NCBI GenBank assembly: GCA_964394665.1
Contig: CAYMYN010000015.1
Coordinates: 1 to 64,000 of the forward strand
DNA from: CAYMYN01 sp964394665
Lineage (GTDB): Bacteria; Planctomycetota; UBA1135; GCA-002686595
Direction of reading: 5' to 3'
DNA length: 64,000 nucleotides
Positions 45,845 through 54,472 of this stretch are shown here, in pieces. The translations under genes were made by a program, and so were the position numbers. Position 1 is the first letter of the stretch, and every line of letters starts with the position of its first letter. A model generated the notes under the pieces. It ran no database searches and was not told where the DNA came from. It saw nothing but the letters and a program-made list of their open reading frames with translations.

Positions 45845-46990
45845 TCAGTTCGTGTACAGGTTCGCCCACGGGTCGTTGCGCCCGTTGACGGCGTTGGCGG
45901 ACACCAGCGAGCCCAGGAAATTGCCTGCGTTCGGCACGAGGATCGTGCTCGCGTTGCGGGTCAGGGTGTTCTTGACGATGTACGAGCCGGTGCCGGAGAC
46001 GCGGATCCCGGCGCCTTGGGCATGCTCGCGGATGTCGTTGTCCTCGATGCGTGACCTCCCCTCGGCGCGGATCCCATCCAAGCCGTTCTCCGCGATGAGG
46101 TTCCCTACGACGTGGGCGCCGAGCGCCGCCTCGATCCCATGGTGAGCATTGCCTCGGATCGTGCAGCCGCGCACCAGGCCGGAGTCGATCCGCACGCCAT
46201 CCGAATCGTTGTTGGTCATCGTGGAGTCGATCACGCGTACGTCCCCGAAGCTGAAGATCCCGACGAGGCTGCGGCTGGCGGTGCAGGAGATCACGCTCGA
46301 GTCGCCATCGAGATGGATCGCGCCGCCGTCGCAGTTGTTGGCCACGCTCCCGCGCACCGTGGACCGGAAGCCCACATCGATGCCCTTCAAGAGGATGTCG
46401 TCGACGATGCAGTCTTCGACGAGCGAGGAGGTCCCGACTCGAATGCCGTGTTGGGCATTCTGGACCGTGGAGTCGGAGACCGTCGAGCGATTGCCCACGA
46501 AGATCCCGCTCGCCGGGGTGTGGTGGACCCTGCAGAGCTCGACCTTGGCATCCGCGGCCAGCTTGATGCCGCCCAGCTGGCAATGGGTGATCTCGAGGTC
46601 GCGTACCCGCGTCTGGAAGGCGAGCAGGCCGTCCACTCCGAACCAGCCCCACTCGGTGATCGTCCCGTTCAGGATCGTGAGTCCGCGCTGCGTCGCGTTC
46701 ACGACGATGGCGCTCGAGCTATCGGCGCCGCCCCGCAGGCGAAAGCCCATCAGGTCGATCCGCACGTCGTCGGCGGCGATCTCGATGCCGGACTTGCCCG
46801 CCTCACCCGCGAGGTTGGCTTCCAGGTAGTAGGAGCCGGGCTGGTCGATGCGGAACACGCTGTCGGCATCCCCTGGGGTGTGGACCGCGTTGATCGGTGT
46901 GCGCGGATCGTTCGAAGGGAGCGCCCGCGCGGGGGACTGGAGGAGGGATGCGCCCACGAGCAGGGCCAGGGCGAAGGGAGTGGGGTTCAT
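45845..46990 (-). CDS. Secreted right-handed parallel beta-helix protein
   Basis: 381 residues. Signal peptide about 1-23 (FALALLVGASLLQSPARA). The body from about residue 55 consists of repeated coils of 20-24 residues with the I/V-x-N/D pattern (GIEIAADDVRIDLMGFRL, GLTILNGTITEWG, SVISCTASRSLVGIF, VRGCTIRGNAHHGIEA, NLIAENGLDGIRAEG), as in pectate-lyase-like/NosD proteins. No lyase residues could be assigned; planctomycetes encode many such secreted helices of unknown substrate. The C-terminal FLGSLVSANAVNGRNDPWAN is conserved-looking. It lies downstream of the sigma-fusion gene on the same strand (164-nt gap). Confidence 0.85.
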   Translation of the reverse strand: MNPTPFALALLVGASLLQSPARALPSNDPRTPINAVHTPGDADSVFRIDQPGSYYLEANLAGEAGKSGIEIAADDVRIDLMGFRLRGGADSSSAIVVNATQRGLTILNGTITEWGWFGVDGLLAFQTRVRDLEITHCQLGGIKLAADAKVELCRVHHTPASGIFVGNRSTVSDSTVQNAQHGIRVGTSSLVEDCIVDDILLKGIDVGFRSTVRGSVANNCDGGAIHLDGDSSVISCTASRSLVGIFSFGDVRVIDSTMTNNDSDGVRIDSGLVRGCTIRGNAHHGIEAALGAHVVGNLIAENGLDGIRAEGRSRIEDNDIREHAQGAGIRVSGTGSYIVKNTLTRNASTILVPNAGNFLGSLVSANAVNGRNDPWANLYTN

Positions 46991-47154
46991 GGGGTCGATC
47001 GGTGTTGGAGGTCCGGACGAGGGACCGCGGGCGTCAGGGCGCCCAGCCTGGGCCGGGTCGCCCCGGCGCTCGGTCCCTCCAGTCCTGGTCTGCACGGCGA
47101 GCACCCGGCAGGACCGGCAATCTCCGATTTCCGTCGCGCTCCCGTCTCGGCCTG

Positions 47155-49701
47155 TCAGAGGCGGACTTCGTTGCGGCGGCGGGGATCGAGGCGCAGCGGG
47201 ACGCGGCCGAGTTCCCGCGCCTCCCGCTCGACGACAAGCGTGGCGGCCCGCTGCTCGACCTCGAAGAGGGGGAACCCACCGTGGGCGGCGCGCCGAACCC
47301 GCTCGCGGGCGGTGCGGAGGTTCGGGTGCAGCTCGAGGACGCGCAGGGAGCGGCCCTCGGCGTCGAGAAGACGCAGATGACTCGCTCCCAGGTCCTGCTC
47401 GAAACTCACGTGGACCTCGCAGGGGAGCGCGACCTCGAGCCGCAGGGGCGTGTGGGGGTCGAGGCGGTCGAGTTCGAATCGCACGGGAGTCGTTCCGCTG
47501 TTGGCGGTGGCGCGGACGTCGAGTTCGAGGCCGCGCCAGGGCGCGTCGCGGAAGGTGAAGCGGCCGTCGGTGTCGGTGGTCGTGAGGGGGCCTTGCTCGT
47601 GTCGCCTGCTTCCGCGCGGAACCCCGTCGCTCGTGAGCGCCATCAGCGCCAGCTCCACGCCGGCCAGGGGTAGACCGTGGACGTCGACCACCTGCCCGAC
47701 CAGCTCCGTGAGCAGTCCGTCCTCGGGCAGGGTGAACGAGCGCTCTCCATCCGCGGGGCGCACGTTCGGCTCGTCGTGCACGAGGAAGGTGCGCGGGTCG
47801 AGGAAGCGCAGGCTGTAGGGCCGCTCGAGCAGCCTCTCCAGCACGAAGCGGCCCTCGCGATCGGTCGCGACCTCGGCGTCCTGGAAGCGACCCGGTCGGG
47901 TCATCTCCAGGCTCGCGTTCAGCGCTCCGAAGGGCGTGGGATCGAGGATCAGCACGCGCACCCCGCTCCTGCCGCGCCCGTCCCCGTCCACGAGTCGACC
48001 CTCGATGCGGCCCATGCGGGTCGGAAGGTGCAACACGATCGGCCCCGCCCCGCCCTCCTGCGAGGCCGCCTGCCGTTCGGGAGCCACGCCGATCGCGAAC
48101 CGTCCATCCTCCGCCCGGGCTGTGGGGACCGATCCGTCGTTCCAGGAGCTGACCTCGATCTCGAAGCGGCCCCGTTCGTCGCTGCGCGTCGAATCCTGAC
48201 CGAAGTCGACCTGCACGCCGCCCGTCGCCGAGCCGTCGGCCTCGAGGACCCATCCGTGGAGGCGGGGCGCACGGCGCTCGGGAATCTCCGGCAGGACGAG
48301 CTCGAGGTTCGCCGTGTCCCGATTCGGCATCGGCACGCTGACCGTCGCGTGGCTCGAGCGCACGGCCTTCACGCTCCACTCAGGGTGGGTCGGAATCCGC
48401 CCCAGGTCGAAGCGGCCCGCGGCATCGCTGACGCTTCCGGCTCCGACGCGGGTGCGCCCCCGCGCGAGCCGCAGGGGGAAGGTGGTCAGGGGTTCGACGG
48501 CCGCCTCCAGGCGCACGCCGATCCCCGCCAGCGCCCGTCCCTCCCGGTCCACGGTGCGTCCCGCGACGCGCACGGCGGGGGCGAACACGAGGACGCTCGC
48601 GCCCTCTGCGTCGAGACCGCTGTGCACGAGCAGCAGGAGCTCGCCCGACACGTTCCATTCCCCATCCCGCGCGTCGCGTTCGTCGAGCCCGTCGAACTCG
48701 ACGCGACCCGCCGCGTCGCTCACCGCGCGCAAGCGTCGCCGGCGATCGTCGGGCACGTGCACCCAATGCTCCTCCGTCCGCGGAGCGCCGGGGAGGGGAC
48801 TCCAGGCCGGCGCGGTCCACCCGAGCTCGATGCCGGCCAGGGGCAGCCCCGCGAGGTCGACGCAGCGCGCCGCGAAGACTGGGGTGGCGGGCTGCGCCGC
48901 CTGCTCCGCGTCCTGATCGGGTTCCGATGGGAGCGCGGCGAGCGCCCGTCCAGCTTCGTCCCGCGGCGGAGCTTCGATGCGGCTCCCCGCCGTCGCGGCG
49001 CGGGGTCGCTCGCCGGAGCTGGCTCCGGGGCCGGGCTCCAGCGCGCTCCAGAGCAGCGCAGCGACGCCCCCGAGGGTGATGAGCGTCAGCAGCGGCACCA
49101 GCCGCGTCAGCACCCCGACCCCCACGGCTCCCCCCAACGCACCGGGCGCGATCCCATCCCGCGTACCGAGGACCGGCAGCAGCGCCACCGCCCAGGCCCC
49201 GCGGTCCCCGAAGCGTCGCTCGAGCCGCTCACGCAGTTGCGCCAGCCCACGTTCGAGCCGTTTCTTCACCGTCGCGACGGGCACACCGGTGCGCTCCGCG
49301 ATGACACGGGGCGGGAGGTCCTCGAAGAAGCGCAGCAGGATCGTGGTGCGGTAGGGCTCCCCGAGCTCGAGCGCCGCCGTGACGAGCTCGCGCTGGCGCT
49401 CGGCGGCCTCCGCGACTTCGGCCGCGCCGCCCAGGGCCTCGGGCCGCGCGGCCAGCCGCTCGCGTTCCGCGCGCCGTCGCGCCCCGCGCGCCCGGTCGCG
49501 GGCCAGGTTGCGCAGGCTGGTCGTGAGGTAGCGCCAGGGATCGCCCGCGGGCAACGGCGGGCGTCCGAGGGCCGCGGTCAGGGCCTCCTGAACGAGGTCG
49601 TCCGCCGCCGCCGCGTCCCGCACCAGGCGCCGGGCCAGGGAGCGGACCCGATCGATGCGCGCCAGGAGCGCGTCCACGTGAGTTCGAGCTCGAGCTTCCA
49701 T
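47155..49701 (-). CDS. ECF sigma factor fused to a TM segment and regulatory-like extracytoplasmic region
   Basis: 848 residues from ATG 49701. Sigma-2 covers about residues 15-75 (DAAAADDLVQEALTAAL, PWRYLTTSLRNLARDRAR) and sigma-4 about 105-160 (LGEPYRTTILLRFFEDLPP, RVIAERTGVPVATVKKRLERG). A hydrophobic segment spans about 188-220 (GVGVLTRLVPLLTLITLGGV). The remaining 620 residues are successive carboxypeptidase-regulatory-like/Ig-like beta units, each with patterns such as VSDAAGRFDLGRIP, TRSDERGRFEIEV, TDREGRFVLERLLE and TDTDGRFTF. The sigma part would face the cytoplasm and the beta part the periplasm. A related gene lies at 51702 and a decayed copy at 49938. Confidence 0.88.
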   Translation of the reverse strand: MEARARTHVDALLARIDRVRSLARRLVRDAAAADDLVQEALTAALGRPPLPAGDPWRYLTTSLRNLARDRARGARRRAERERLAARPEALGGAAEVAEAAERQRELVTAALELGEPYRTTILLRFFEDLPPRVIAERTGVPVATVKKRLERGLAQLRERLERRFGDRGAWAVALLPVLGTRDGIAPGALGGAVGVGVLTRLVPLLTLITLGGVAALLWSALEPGPGASSGERPRAATAGSRIEAPPRDEAGRALAALPSEPDQDAEQAAQPATPVFAARCVDLAGLPLAGIELGWTAPAWSPLPGAPRTEEHWVHVPDDRRRRLRAVSDAAGRVEFDGLDERDARDGEWNVSGELLLLVHSGLDAEGASVLVFAPAVRVAGRTVDREGRALAGIGVRLEAAVEPLTTFPLRLARGRTRVGAGSVSDAAGRFDLGRIPTHPEWSVKAVRSSHATVSVPMPNRDTANLELVLPEIPERRAPRLHGWVLEADGSATGGVQVDFGQDSTRSDERGRFEIEVSSWNDGSVPTARAEDGRFAIGVAPERQAASQEGGAGPIVLHLPTRMGRIEGRLVDGDGRGRSGVRVLILDPTPFGALNASLEMTRPGRFQDAEVATDREGRFVLERLLERPYSLRFLDPRTFLVHDEPNVRPADGERSFTLPEDGLLTELVGQVVDVHGLPLAGVELALMALTSDGVPRGSRRHEQGPLTTTDTDGRFTFRDAPWRGLELDVRATANSGTTPVRFELDRLDPHTPLRLEVALPCEVHVSFEQDLGASHLRLLDAEGRSLRVLELHPNLRTARERVRRAAHGGFPLFEVEQRAATLVVEREARELGRVPLRLDPRRRNEVRL

Positions 49702-49937
49702 GCTCCCCCCCGAACGCCGCGGCACGGCGATCGGCGACAGCGTTCCATTGAAACCCGCCCGCCCGACGGGCGCTCCGGATGCAGGGTTCCCGCCCGAGAG
49801 GATCCAACCAGCGGTCTTCGAGGAGCGGTGGCGCGAGCCCAGTGCGCCGCCCTTCGGGTCCCCGCGGACGGGCCGCCCAGGAACTCCAGCCCAGCGGCCC
49901 GGGGAGCCCCGACCGGATCGCCCCGGCGTGCGATCCC

Positions 49938-50165
49938 TCAGGTCTTGGTCCGCGCCGCAGCAGCCGCCGGGACCGGCATTCCCCGAACTTCCACGCGGCC
50001 GAGCTCCTGGGTGTCCCGTTCGATGACCAGGGTGGCGGCCCGCTGCTCGGGCCTGGCGCCGCGGATCGATCGGTCGTCGTAGGAGCCGACCTCGATCTCG
50101 GAACGACGCGCCTCTCGCTGCGCGTCGAGTCCTGGCCGAAGTCGACCTCCTCGCCGTCGCCGCCC
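49938..50165 (-). pseudogene. Remnant of a third sigma-TM-regulatory fusion gene
   Basis: Minus-strand translation gives EEVDFGQDSTRSE, matching VQVDFGQDSTRSDERG of the intact gene. A frameshift follows, then EIEVGSYDD (intact: EIEVSSWNDGS), then a jump straight to EQRAATLVIERDTQELGRV (intact C-terminus: EQRAATLVVEREARELGRV), reading to a TGA at 49938-49940. So about 290 codons present in the intact gene are deleted and the frame is broken. The matching DNA is 48127-48215 and 47195-47260; the 3' flank is similar too. This is a degraded local duplicate. Confidence 0.75.
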
Positions 50166-50184
50166 GCGTCGGGGCTCGCATGGG

Positions 50185-50221
50185 CCGGGGGGCAGCCGCG
50201 CGTCGCGCGGCTGCCCCCCGG
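50185..50221 (-). terminator. Very stable GC hairpin after the 50.2-kb secreted gene
   Basis: GGGGGGCAGCCGCG (50187-50200) pairs with 50206-50219 around a CGTCG loop, extended by two further G-C pairs. It starts 25 nt past the stop at 50246. No U-tract. Confidence 0.6.
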
Positions 50222-50245
50222 GTTGCGAGAACGGCTCGCGATCGA

Positions 50246-51427
50246 TCAGTTCTGCCAGGTCACCGCGAGCCCGTTCGTCAAGTTGAACGAGCTGCCGCAG
50301 GGGCCGCCGGGGGAGCGGTACCAGGCCTGGTAGTACAGGGTCGTGCCGATCGAGGCGCCGCCGGTGCCGGAGATGCTGACGCTCGTGCTGGCCAGACCGC
50401 CCACGCTGGCCACGAGCTGGATGCGCACGACGTTGCTGTTGGCGCAGCGCAGGCCGTCCCCGAAGGGGTTGCCCAGTCCGCCGTTGATCTGGCCACTGCC
50501 CTGGTAGAACAGGCAGAAGTTGTTGCTGCTCAAGGGCAGGTTGTCGGCCGTCAGGACCAGGTCGTTGGCGGCGATGCTGCCGCTACCGCTGGCGGTCAGT
50601 TGGCTCCCGTCGCCGCTGGCGTTCGCGCACCCCTTGCCGGGCATGCCGTCGTTGCTGCACGGGCAGGGCGTCCCCGAGCCGTCGCCGAAGCAGAAGGGCG
50701 TCAACGTCGGGGGCGGCGAGATGAGCTCGAAGAACATGGCCGCCTCGCACAGATCGAAGCCGGCGATGTTGGCGCCCCCGAGACCGACCACTCCGAGCCC
50801 GCTGACTTCGCTGCCGGAGTTTCCGATGCCGGGGCTCTGGTTGGCACCCATCGCGAAGCTCCCCAGGAGTCCGCCCGCGTTGTTGAACCAGGCGACTCCG
50901 GAGCTGGCCACGATCTTCGGCGCCGGGGAGAACTCGAGCGGATCGGGATGCGCTGCGCGACCCACGTCCACGCGCCAGACCGTGAAGTTCCCATTCGGCC
51001 CGACGGAGCCGGTGGGCACCCAGGGCGAACGGTCATCGGTGAGGATGTTGATCTGGATGATGTCGCCCCCGTTCGGACCAGCGCCGGGCAGGTAGGTCTC
51101 GACCATGCTCATCGGGATCGCGGAGAGAGCGTTGGTTCCGATGCTCTGGGTGGTCGCGGCCCAGACGTGAGTGTGCGGACCGGTGCTCAGGAGGTAGGCG
51201 CTGAGCGCGTCCTGGATCAGGGCGCCGCCGGCGTAGGTGCTGCCGGACGGATTGGAGAGCAGGACCACGGGCTGGATCTCGAGCACGCTCAGCGGGCGAT
51301 AGCCGCCCTGATCGGGGGTGACCCCCAGGGTGGCGCTGAAGGCTTCGTGCCGCTGGGCGGATGCCGAGGGCGAGATGAGTAGCAGTGCGGCGGACGATGC
51401 CGCCAAGAGCCAATTGGAGACTCGCAT
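50246..51427 (-). CDS. Secreted protein with PEP-like repeat region and C-terminal planctomycete module (variant)
   Basis: 393 residues from ATG 51427. Signal peptide about 1-25 (NWLLAASSAALLLISPSASA). Residues 30-240 form an unrecognised beta-rich domain (EIQPVVLLSNPSGSTYAGGA, THVWAATTQSIGTNAL, GSFAMGANQSPGIGN). The last 150 residues are the Cys-rich variant of the planctomycete module: FCFGDGSGTPCPCSNDGMPG, KGCANASGDG, LFYQGSGQINGG, FGDGLRCANSNVVRI and YYQAWYRSPGGPC. It sits between the two sigma-fusion genes and diverges from the second. The function is unknown. Confidence 0.8.
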   Translation of the reverse strand: MRVSNWLLAASSAALLLISPSASAQRHEAFSATLGVTPDQGGYRPLSVLEIQPVVLLSNPSGSTYAGGALIQDALSAYLLSTGPHTHVWAATTQSIGTNALSAIPMSMVETYLPGAGPNGGDIIQINILTDDRSPWVPTGSVGPNGNFTVWRVDVGRAAHPDPLEFSPAPKIVASSGVAWFNNAGGLLGSFAMGANQSPGIGNSGSEVSGLGVVGLGGANIAGFDLCEAAMFFELISPPPTLTPFCFGDGSGTPCPCSNDGMPGKGCANASGDGSQLTASGSGSIAANDLVLTADNLPLSSNNFCLFYQGSGQINGGLGNPFGDGLRCANSNVVRIQLVASVGGLASTSVSISGTGGASIGTTLYYQAWYRSPGGPCGSSFNLTNGLAVTWQN

Positions 51428-51701
51428 GTTGTTCCCCCTGAAGAAGTGGCATTGAACGGGCAGGGACACTTCCCCGCCCTTACGTGGATGTTACCAGTCG
51501 GTCGCCAGCCCGGGGGGCGCGGCCGAGCGGGTCTCCTGGGAAGCCCGAGGGGGAGACGTCGGGCCCCGGTTGGCCCCCAACCACCGCCCTCGGCCCCCCT
51601 GGTGGCCGCACCGGGGCTGGGGATCGTGCCTAGGATCGGGGGGACGGTGCGCTCCTCCGGGGTGAGCGCGCCGTCGGGTGGGCGCGCGGGAGTTCGATGT
51701 C

Positions 51702-53927
51702 ATGGCGGAGCGGATCGAGCGGAGCGTCTTCGAGGAGCTGGTGCGGGAGCACCATGGGGCCGTGTACCGGGCCGCCGCGCGGGTGCTCGGGGACGTGGAG
51801 GGGGCCCGCGATGCGACCCAGGAGGTGTTCCTGGGGTTGTTGCGCGCCGGTGTTCCAGAGGGGGCGCGGGACGTGGGGGCGGTGCTGCGGCATCGGGCGG
51901 TGCAGCGCGCGTGGGCGCGGCTGGAATCCGAACGTCGTCGGCGTCAGCGGGAGGAGCGGGTCGCCATGGAGCGCGGGGAGGCCTTCGAGGAACGGACGGT
52001 GGAGCGCGAGGACGCGCGGCGGCGCGTGGGGCGCGTGCTGGCGGGGTTGCCCGGCGAGCTGCGGACGGCGCTCGCCCTGCGCTTCGGCGAGGGTCTGACC
52101 TTCGCCGCCATCGCCGAGCTCTGCGGCTGCTCGGAGCCCACGGCCCATGACCGGGTGCGGCGCGGGCTCGAGCGCATGAAGGTCGAGCTCGGCCGCGCGG
52201 GCCTGGCGGGCCTCGCGCCCGGGCTCCCCGAGCTGCTCGGGCGCCTCGAGCCGCCGCCGGTGCCGAGCGGGCTCGAGTCGACCCTGCTCGGGCTGACGGC
52301 CGTGGCCCCACCGGGGGCGGCGCTCTCCGTCGCGGCCACGGCGGCCTGGACCGCGGCCGGCCTGGGCGCGGCGGTGCTGGCCGCCGCCGTGCTGGCGCCG
52401 CGCTGGTTCGGGCCCGCCGAGGGGACGGGCGGAGCGCGCTCGACGCCGCTCGCGGCGGCGAGCGAGCCCGCGCTGGCCCCTCCGCGGACGGCGCCGCCGA
52501 TGGGCGGGGAGGGCGAACGGGTTCGCGCGGCCGTCGTGGGCGAACGGGTCGCCCTGGGAGCCGTCGGCGAATCGCCGGCCGGGGCGGCGGGCGAACGAGC
52601 CGACCCGAGCACCAGCTCGGCCGCGCCCGGGGCGCGCGTCGAGGGGAGCGTCGAGGACGGGTTCGCCCGACCGATCGAGGGCGCCGAGGTTGCGCTGCGC
52701 AGCTTCGAGACCCACTCGAAGATGCCGCGCTTCGAGCGCCACGGCACCAGCGACGCGCAGGGCCGCTTCGAACTCGAGGCGCGCTTCGACGCGTTCGAGG
52801 GCGATGAAGCGCCGCGCTTCGTGCTGCGCGCCCGGGCGCCCGGGCGGGTCGAACACTTGAGCGCGCCCTTCGAGCTCGCCCCCGGCGCGCGCCTGCGGCA
52901 CGCGGCCCTGCGCCTGCTCGCCGACAGCGACGATCCCGCGGGCGACTTCGAGCTCGTGCTGCACCTCGTCGACGGCGACGGGATCCCGGCGGCGGACGTG
53001 TTGGTCGTGCTCGAGCGCCGCCGCGCGGTCGACTCACCCGAGCTCAGCAGTGCGCGGCCCGAGCCGGACGACGAGGGGCGGCCCTGGATCTGGACCCGCG
53101 AGGACTCGCGCCGCAGCGACGAGCGCGGCCGCATCGAGCTCGCCGGCGCGCACCTGGGCCTCAAACGGGCGCGCCTCGTCCCGGCCCGGCCGCCGCGCTT
53201 GGCCGCGGGTCGACCGGAGCTCGCCCCGACCCTGGTGCAACTCGAGATCGGCCGCGGCGGGCGCCACGAACGGGTGATCGAGCTCGAAGCGGGCGCCGCC
53301 ATCGTGGGTCGCCTGCGCACCGTCGACGGCTCGGCCCTGCCCGAACCGGGACCGATCCAGAACCAGATCCTGGCCATCGGTCCGCCGGGGGAGAGCTGGT
53401 ACTCCGGCCAGTACGAGCGCGACGGCTCCTTCCGCATCGGTGGACTCGCCGCGGCTCCGCACGAGCTGCGCATCGCGCTCCCGGGGTTCTCGAGCGTGAC
53501 CTTCGAGGGCCCCGTCCCCGGCCCCGAGCCGCTCGACATCCGGCTCAAGCGCGCCGCCGATCCGCGCGCGATCGGAGACCACGACGCCGAGCTCCACGGG
53601 CGCGTGTTCGACGCCGTGAGCGGCCAGCCCGTCGCGGTGAGCGCCATGGACGTGCTCGTCGAGCAGCTCTGGGGCGAGGAGCTCGGGCTGGGGGCGGCGG
53701 AGCTCGAAGCACGGCGCGCGGAGAATCCGCGCGTCTACCAGAGCCAGCGCCCGCTGGTAGAGCCGGCCGCCGAGCCCGAGCTCCACCTCGGTGGGCTGAA
53801 GCCCGGGACCTACGCCCTGTGGGTCGAGGCGCCGGGGTACGCGCGGCGGCTCGTGGGCATCTACGAGCTCGAGCGCGGTCAGGTGGTGGCCGACATCCAG
53901 GTGCCGCTCGTGCGCCGCGCGGAGTGA
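51702..53927 (+). CDS. ECF sigma factor fused to TM segment and regulatory-like region (second copy)
   Basis: 741 residues from ATG 51702. Sigma-2 about 8-75 (VFEELVREHHGAVYRAAARV, GARDATQEVFLGLLRAG), sigma-4 about 108-165 (LPGELRTALALRFGEGLTFA, AIAELCGCSEPTAHDRVRRG). A hydrophobic stretch runs about 203-235 (AALSVAATAAWTAAGLGAAV). Beta-rich carboxypeptidase-regulatory-like units follow (ARVEGSVEDGFARPIEGAEV, TSDAQGRFELEARFD, RSDERGRIELAGAH, IVGRLRTVDGSALPEPG). Same architecture as the 47155 gene but with low sequence similarity outside the sigma and repeat motifs. It diverges from the secreted gene at 51427. A TAGGAT box is 65 nt upstream. Confidence 0.88.
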   Translation: MAERIERSVFEELVREHHGAVYRAAARVLGDVEGARDATQEVFLGLLRAGVPEGARDVGAVLRHRAVQRAWARLESERRRRQREERVAMERGEAFEERTVEREDARRRVGRVLAGLPGELRTALALRFGEGLTFAAIAELCGCSEPTAHDRVRRGLERMKVELGRAGLAGLAPGLPELLGRLEPPPVPSGLESTLLGLTAVAPPGAALSVAATAAWTAAGLGAAVLAAAVLAPRWFGPAEGTGGARSTPLAAASEPALAPPRTAPPMGGEGERVRAAVVGERVALGAVGESPAGAAGERADPSTSSAAPGARVEGSVEDGFARPIEGAEVALRSFETHSKMPRFERHGTSDAQGRFELEARFDAFEGDEAPRFVLRARAPGRVEHLSAPFELAPGARLRHAALRLLADSDDPAGDFELVLHLVDGDGIPAADVLVVLERRRAVDSPELSSARPEPDDEGRPWIWTREDSRRSDERGRIELAGAHLGLKRARLVPARPPRLAAGRPELAPTLVQLEIGRGGRHERVIELEAGAAIVGRLRTVDGSALPEPGPIQNQILAIGPPGESWYSGQYERDGSFRIGGLAAAPHELRIALPGFSSVTFEGPVPGPEPLDIRLKRAADPRAIGDHDAELHGRVFDAVSGQPVAVSAMDVLVEQLWGEELGLGAAELEARRAENPRVYQSQRPLVEPAAEPELHLGGLKPGTYALWVEAPGYARRLVGIYELERGQVVADIQVPLVRRAE

Positions 53928-53950
53928 GCTCGCCCGGCGCCGCCCGAACC

Positions 53951-54439
53951 TCAGGGCCGTCGCCCCTCGACCCCTTCGACCTCGATGCCGTGCCGGCGCA
54001 GGAGCGCGGTGGTGACGCCCGGACCGTCGACGAGCTCGCCCGCGACGTGGGTCTGGCGCGCGCCGCAGGAGGGCGAGCGTTCCTTGAGGAAGGCGCGCGT
54101 GATGCCGTGCGCGCGGCAGGTCTCGAGCGCGGCGCGGGCGCCGGCCAGGAAGCCCGCGCTGACGTCCGCGCCCGACTCGGTGAGCACGCGCGCGTCGCCG
54201 TCCAGGACCTCGGCGGCGCCGCCGCGCTCGATCCAGGCCGGCGGGCGCGGGGTGCCGAGGCCCCCGGCCTCCTCGGGGCAGAAGGGGACGGGCTGCAGGC
54301 CGCGCGCCGCGAGCTCGCGTTCGAGCGCACCGTCGCGGTTCGCGCGCCCGTCGTAGCGACACTCGCGACCCAGGAGGCAGGCGCTCACCAGCACGCGAGC
54401 GTGCGGCGCGTGCTGGTCGTCGGGCTGGGCCTCGCTCAC
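53951..54439 (-). CDS. DUF523 family protein
   Basis: 162 residues from GTG 54439. Core: RVLVSACLLGRECRYDGRAN, PVPFCPEEAGGLGTPRPP, TESGADVSAGFLAGARAAL and FLKERSPSCGARQTH, all characteristic of DUF523. Conserved cysteines (SACLLGREC, FCPE, PSCG) suggest metal or cluster binding; the biochemical role of the family is not established. Upstream sequence in the same frame runs antisense to the DJ-1 gene, so the GTG in the divergent gap is used; a TATGCT box is 6 nt before it. Confidence 0.88.
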   Translation of the reverse strand: MSEAQPDDQHAPHARVLVSACLLGRECRYDGRANRDGALERELAARGLQPVPFCPEEAGGLGTPRPPAWIERGGAAEVLDGDARVLTESGADVSAGFLAGARAALETCRAHGITRAFLKERSPSCGARQTHVAGELVDGPGVTTALLRRHGIEVEGVEGRRP

Positions 54440-54445
54440 GGGGCC

Positions 54446-54463
54446 AGCATAGCCCGCTAGGAT
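54446..54463. promoter_or_regulatory. Back-to-back -10 boxes of the DUF523 and DJ-1 genes
   Basis: Minus-strand TATGCT (54451-54446) is 6 nt before the DUF523 GTG. Plus-strand TAGGAT (54458-54463) is 9 nt before the DJ-1 ATG. Only 6 bp separate the two hexamers, so each -35 region would fall within the other gene's start. Confidence 0.45.
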
Positions 54464-54472
54464 GGCCCCATC

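Larger units (their letters stand above)
49702..50245. other. Upstream region of the sigma fusion, mostly decayed gene
   Basis: 544 bp without an intact gene. About 49890-49937 resembles the 3' flank of the intact fusion gene (47040-47110). 49938-50165 is the pseudogene listed separately, and 50185-50221 is a terminator hairpin. The promoter of the sigma fusion should lie in 49702-49900 but is not obvious. Confidence 0.55.
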
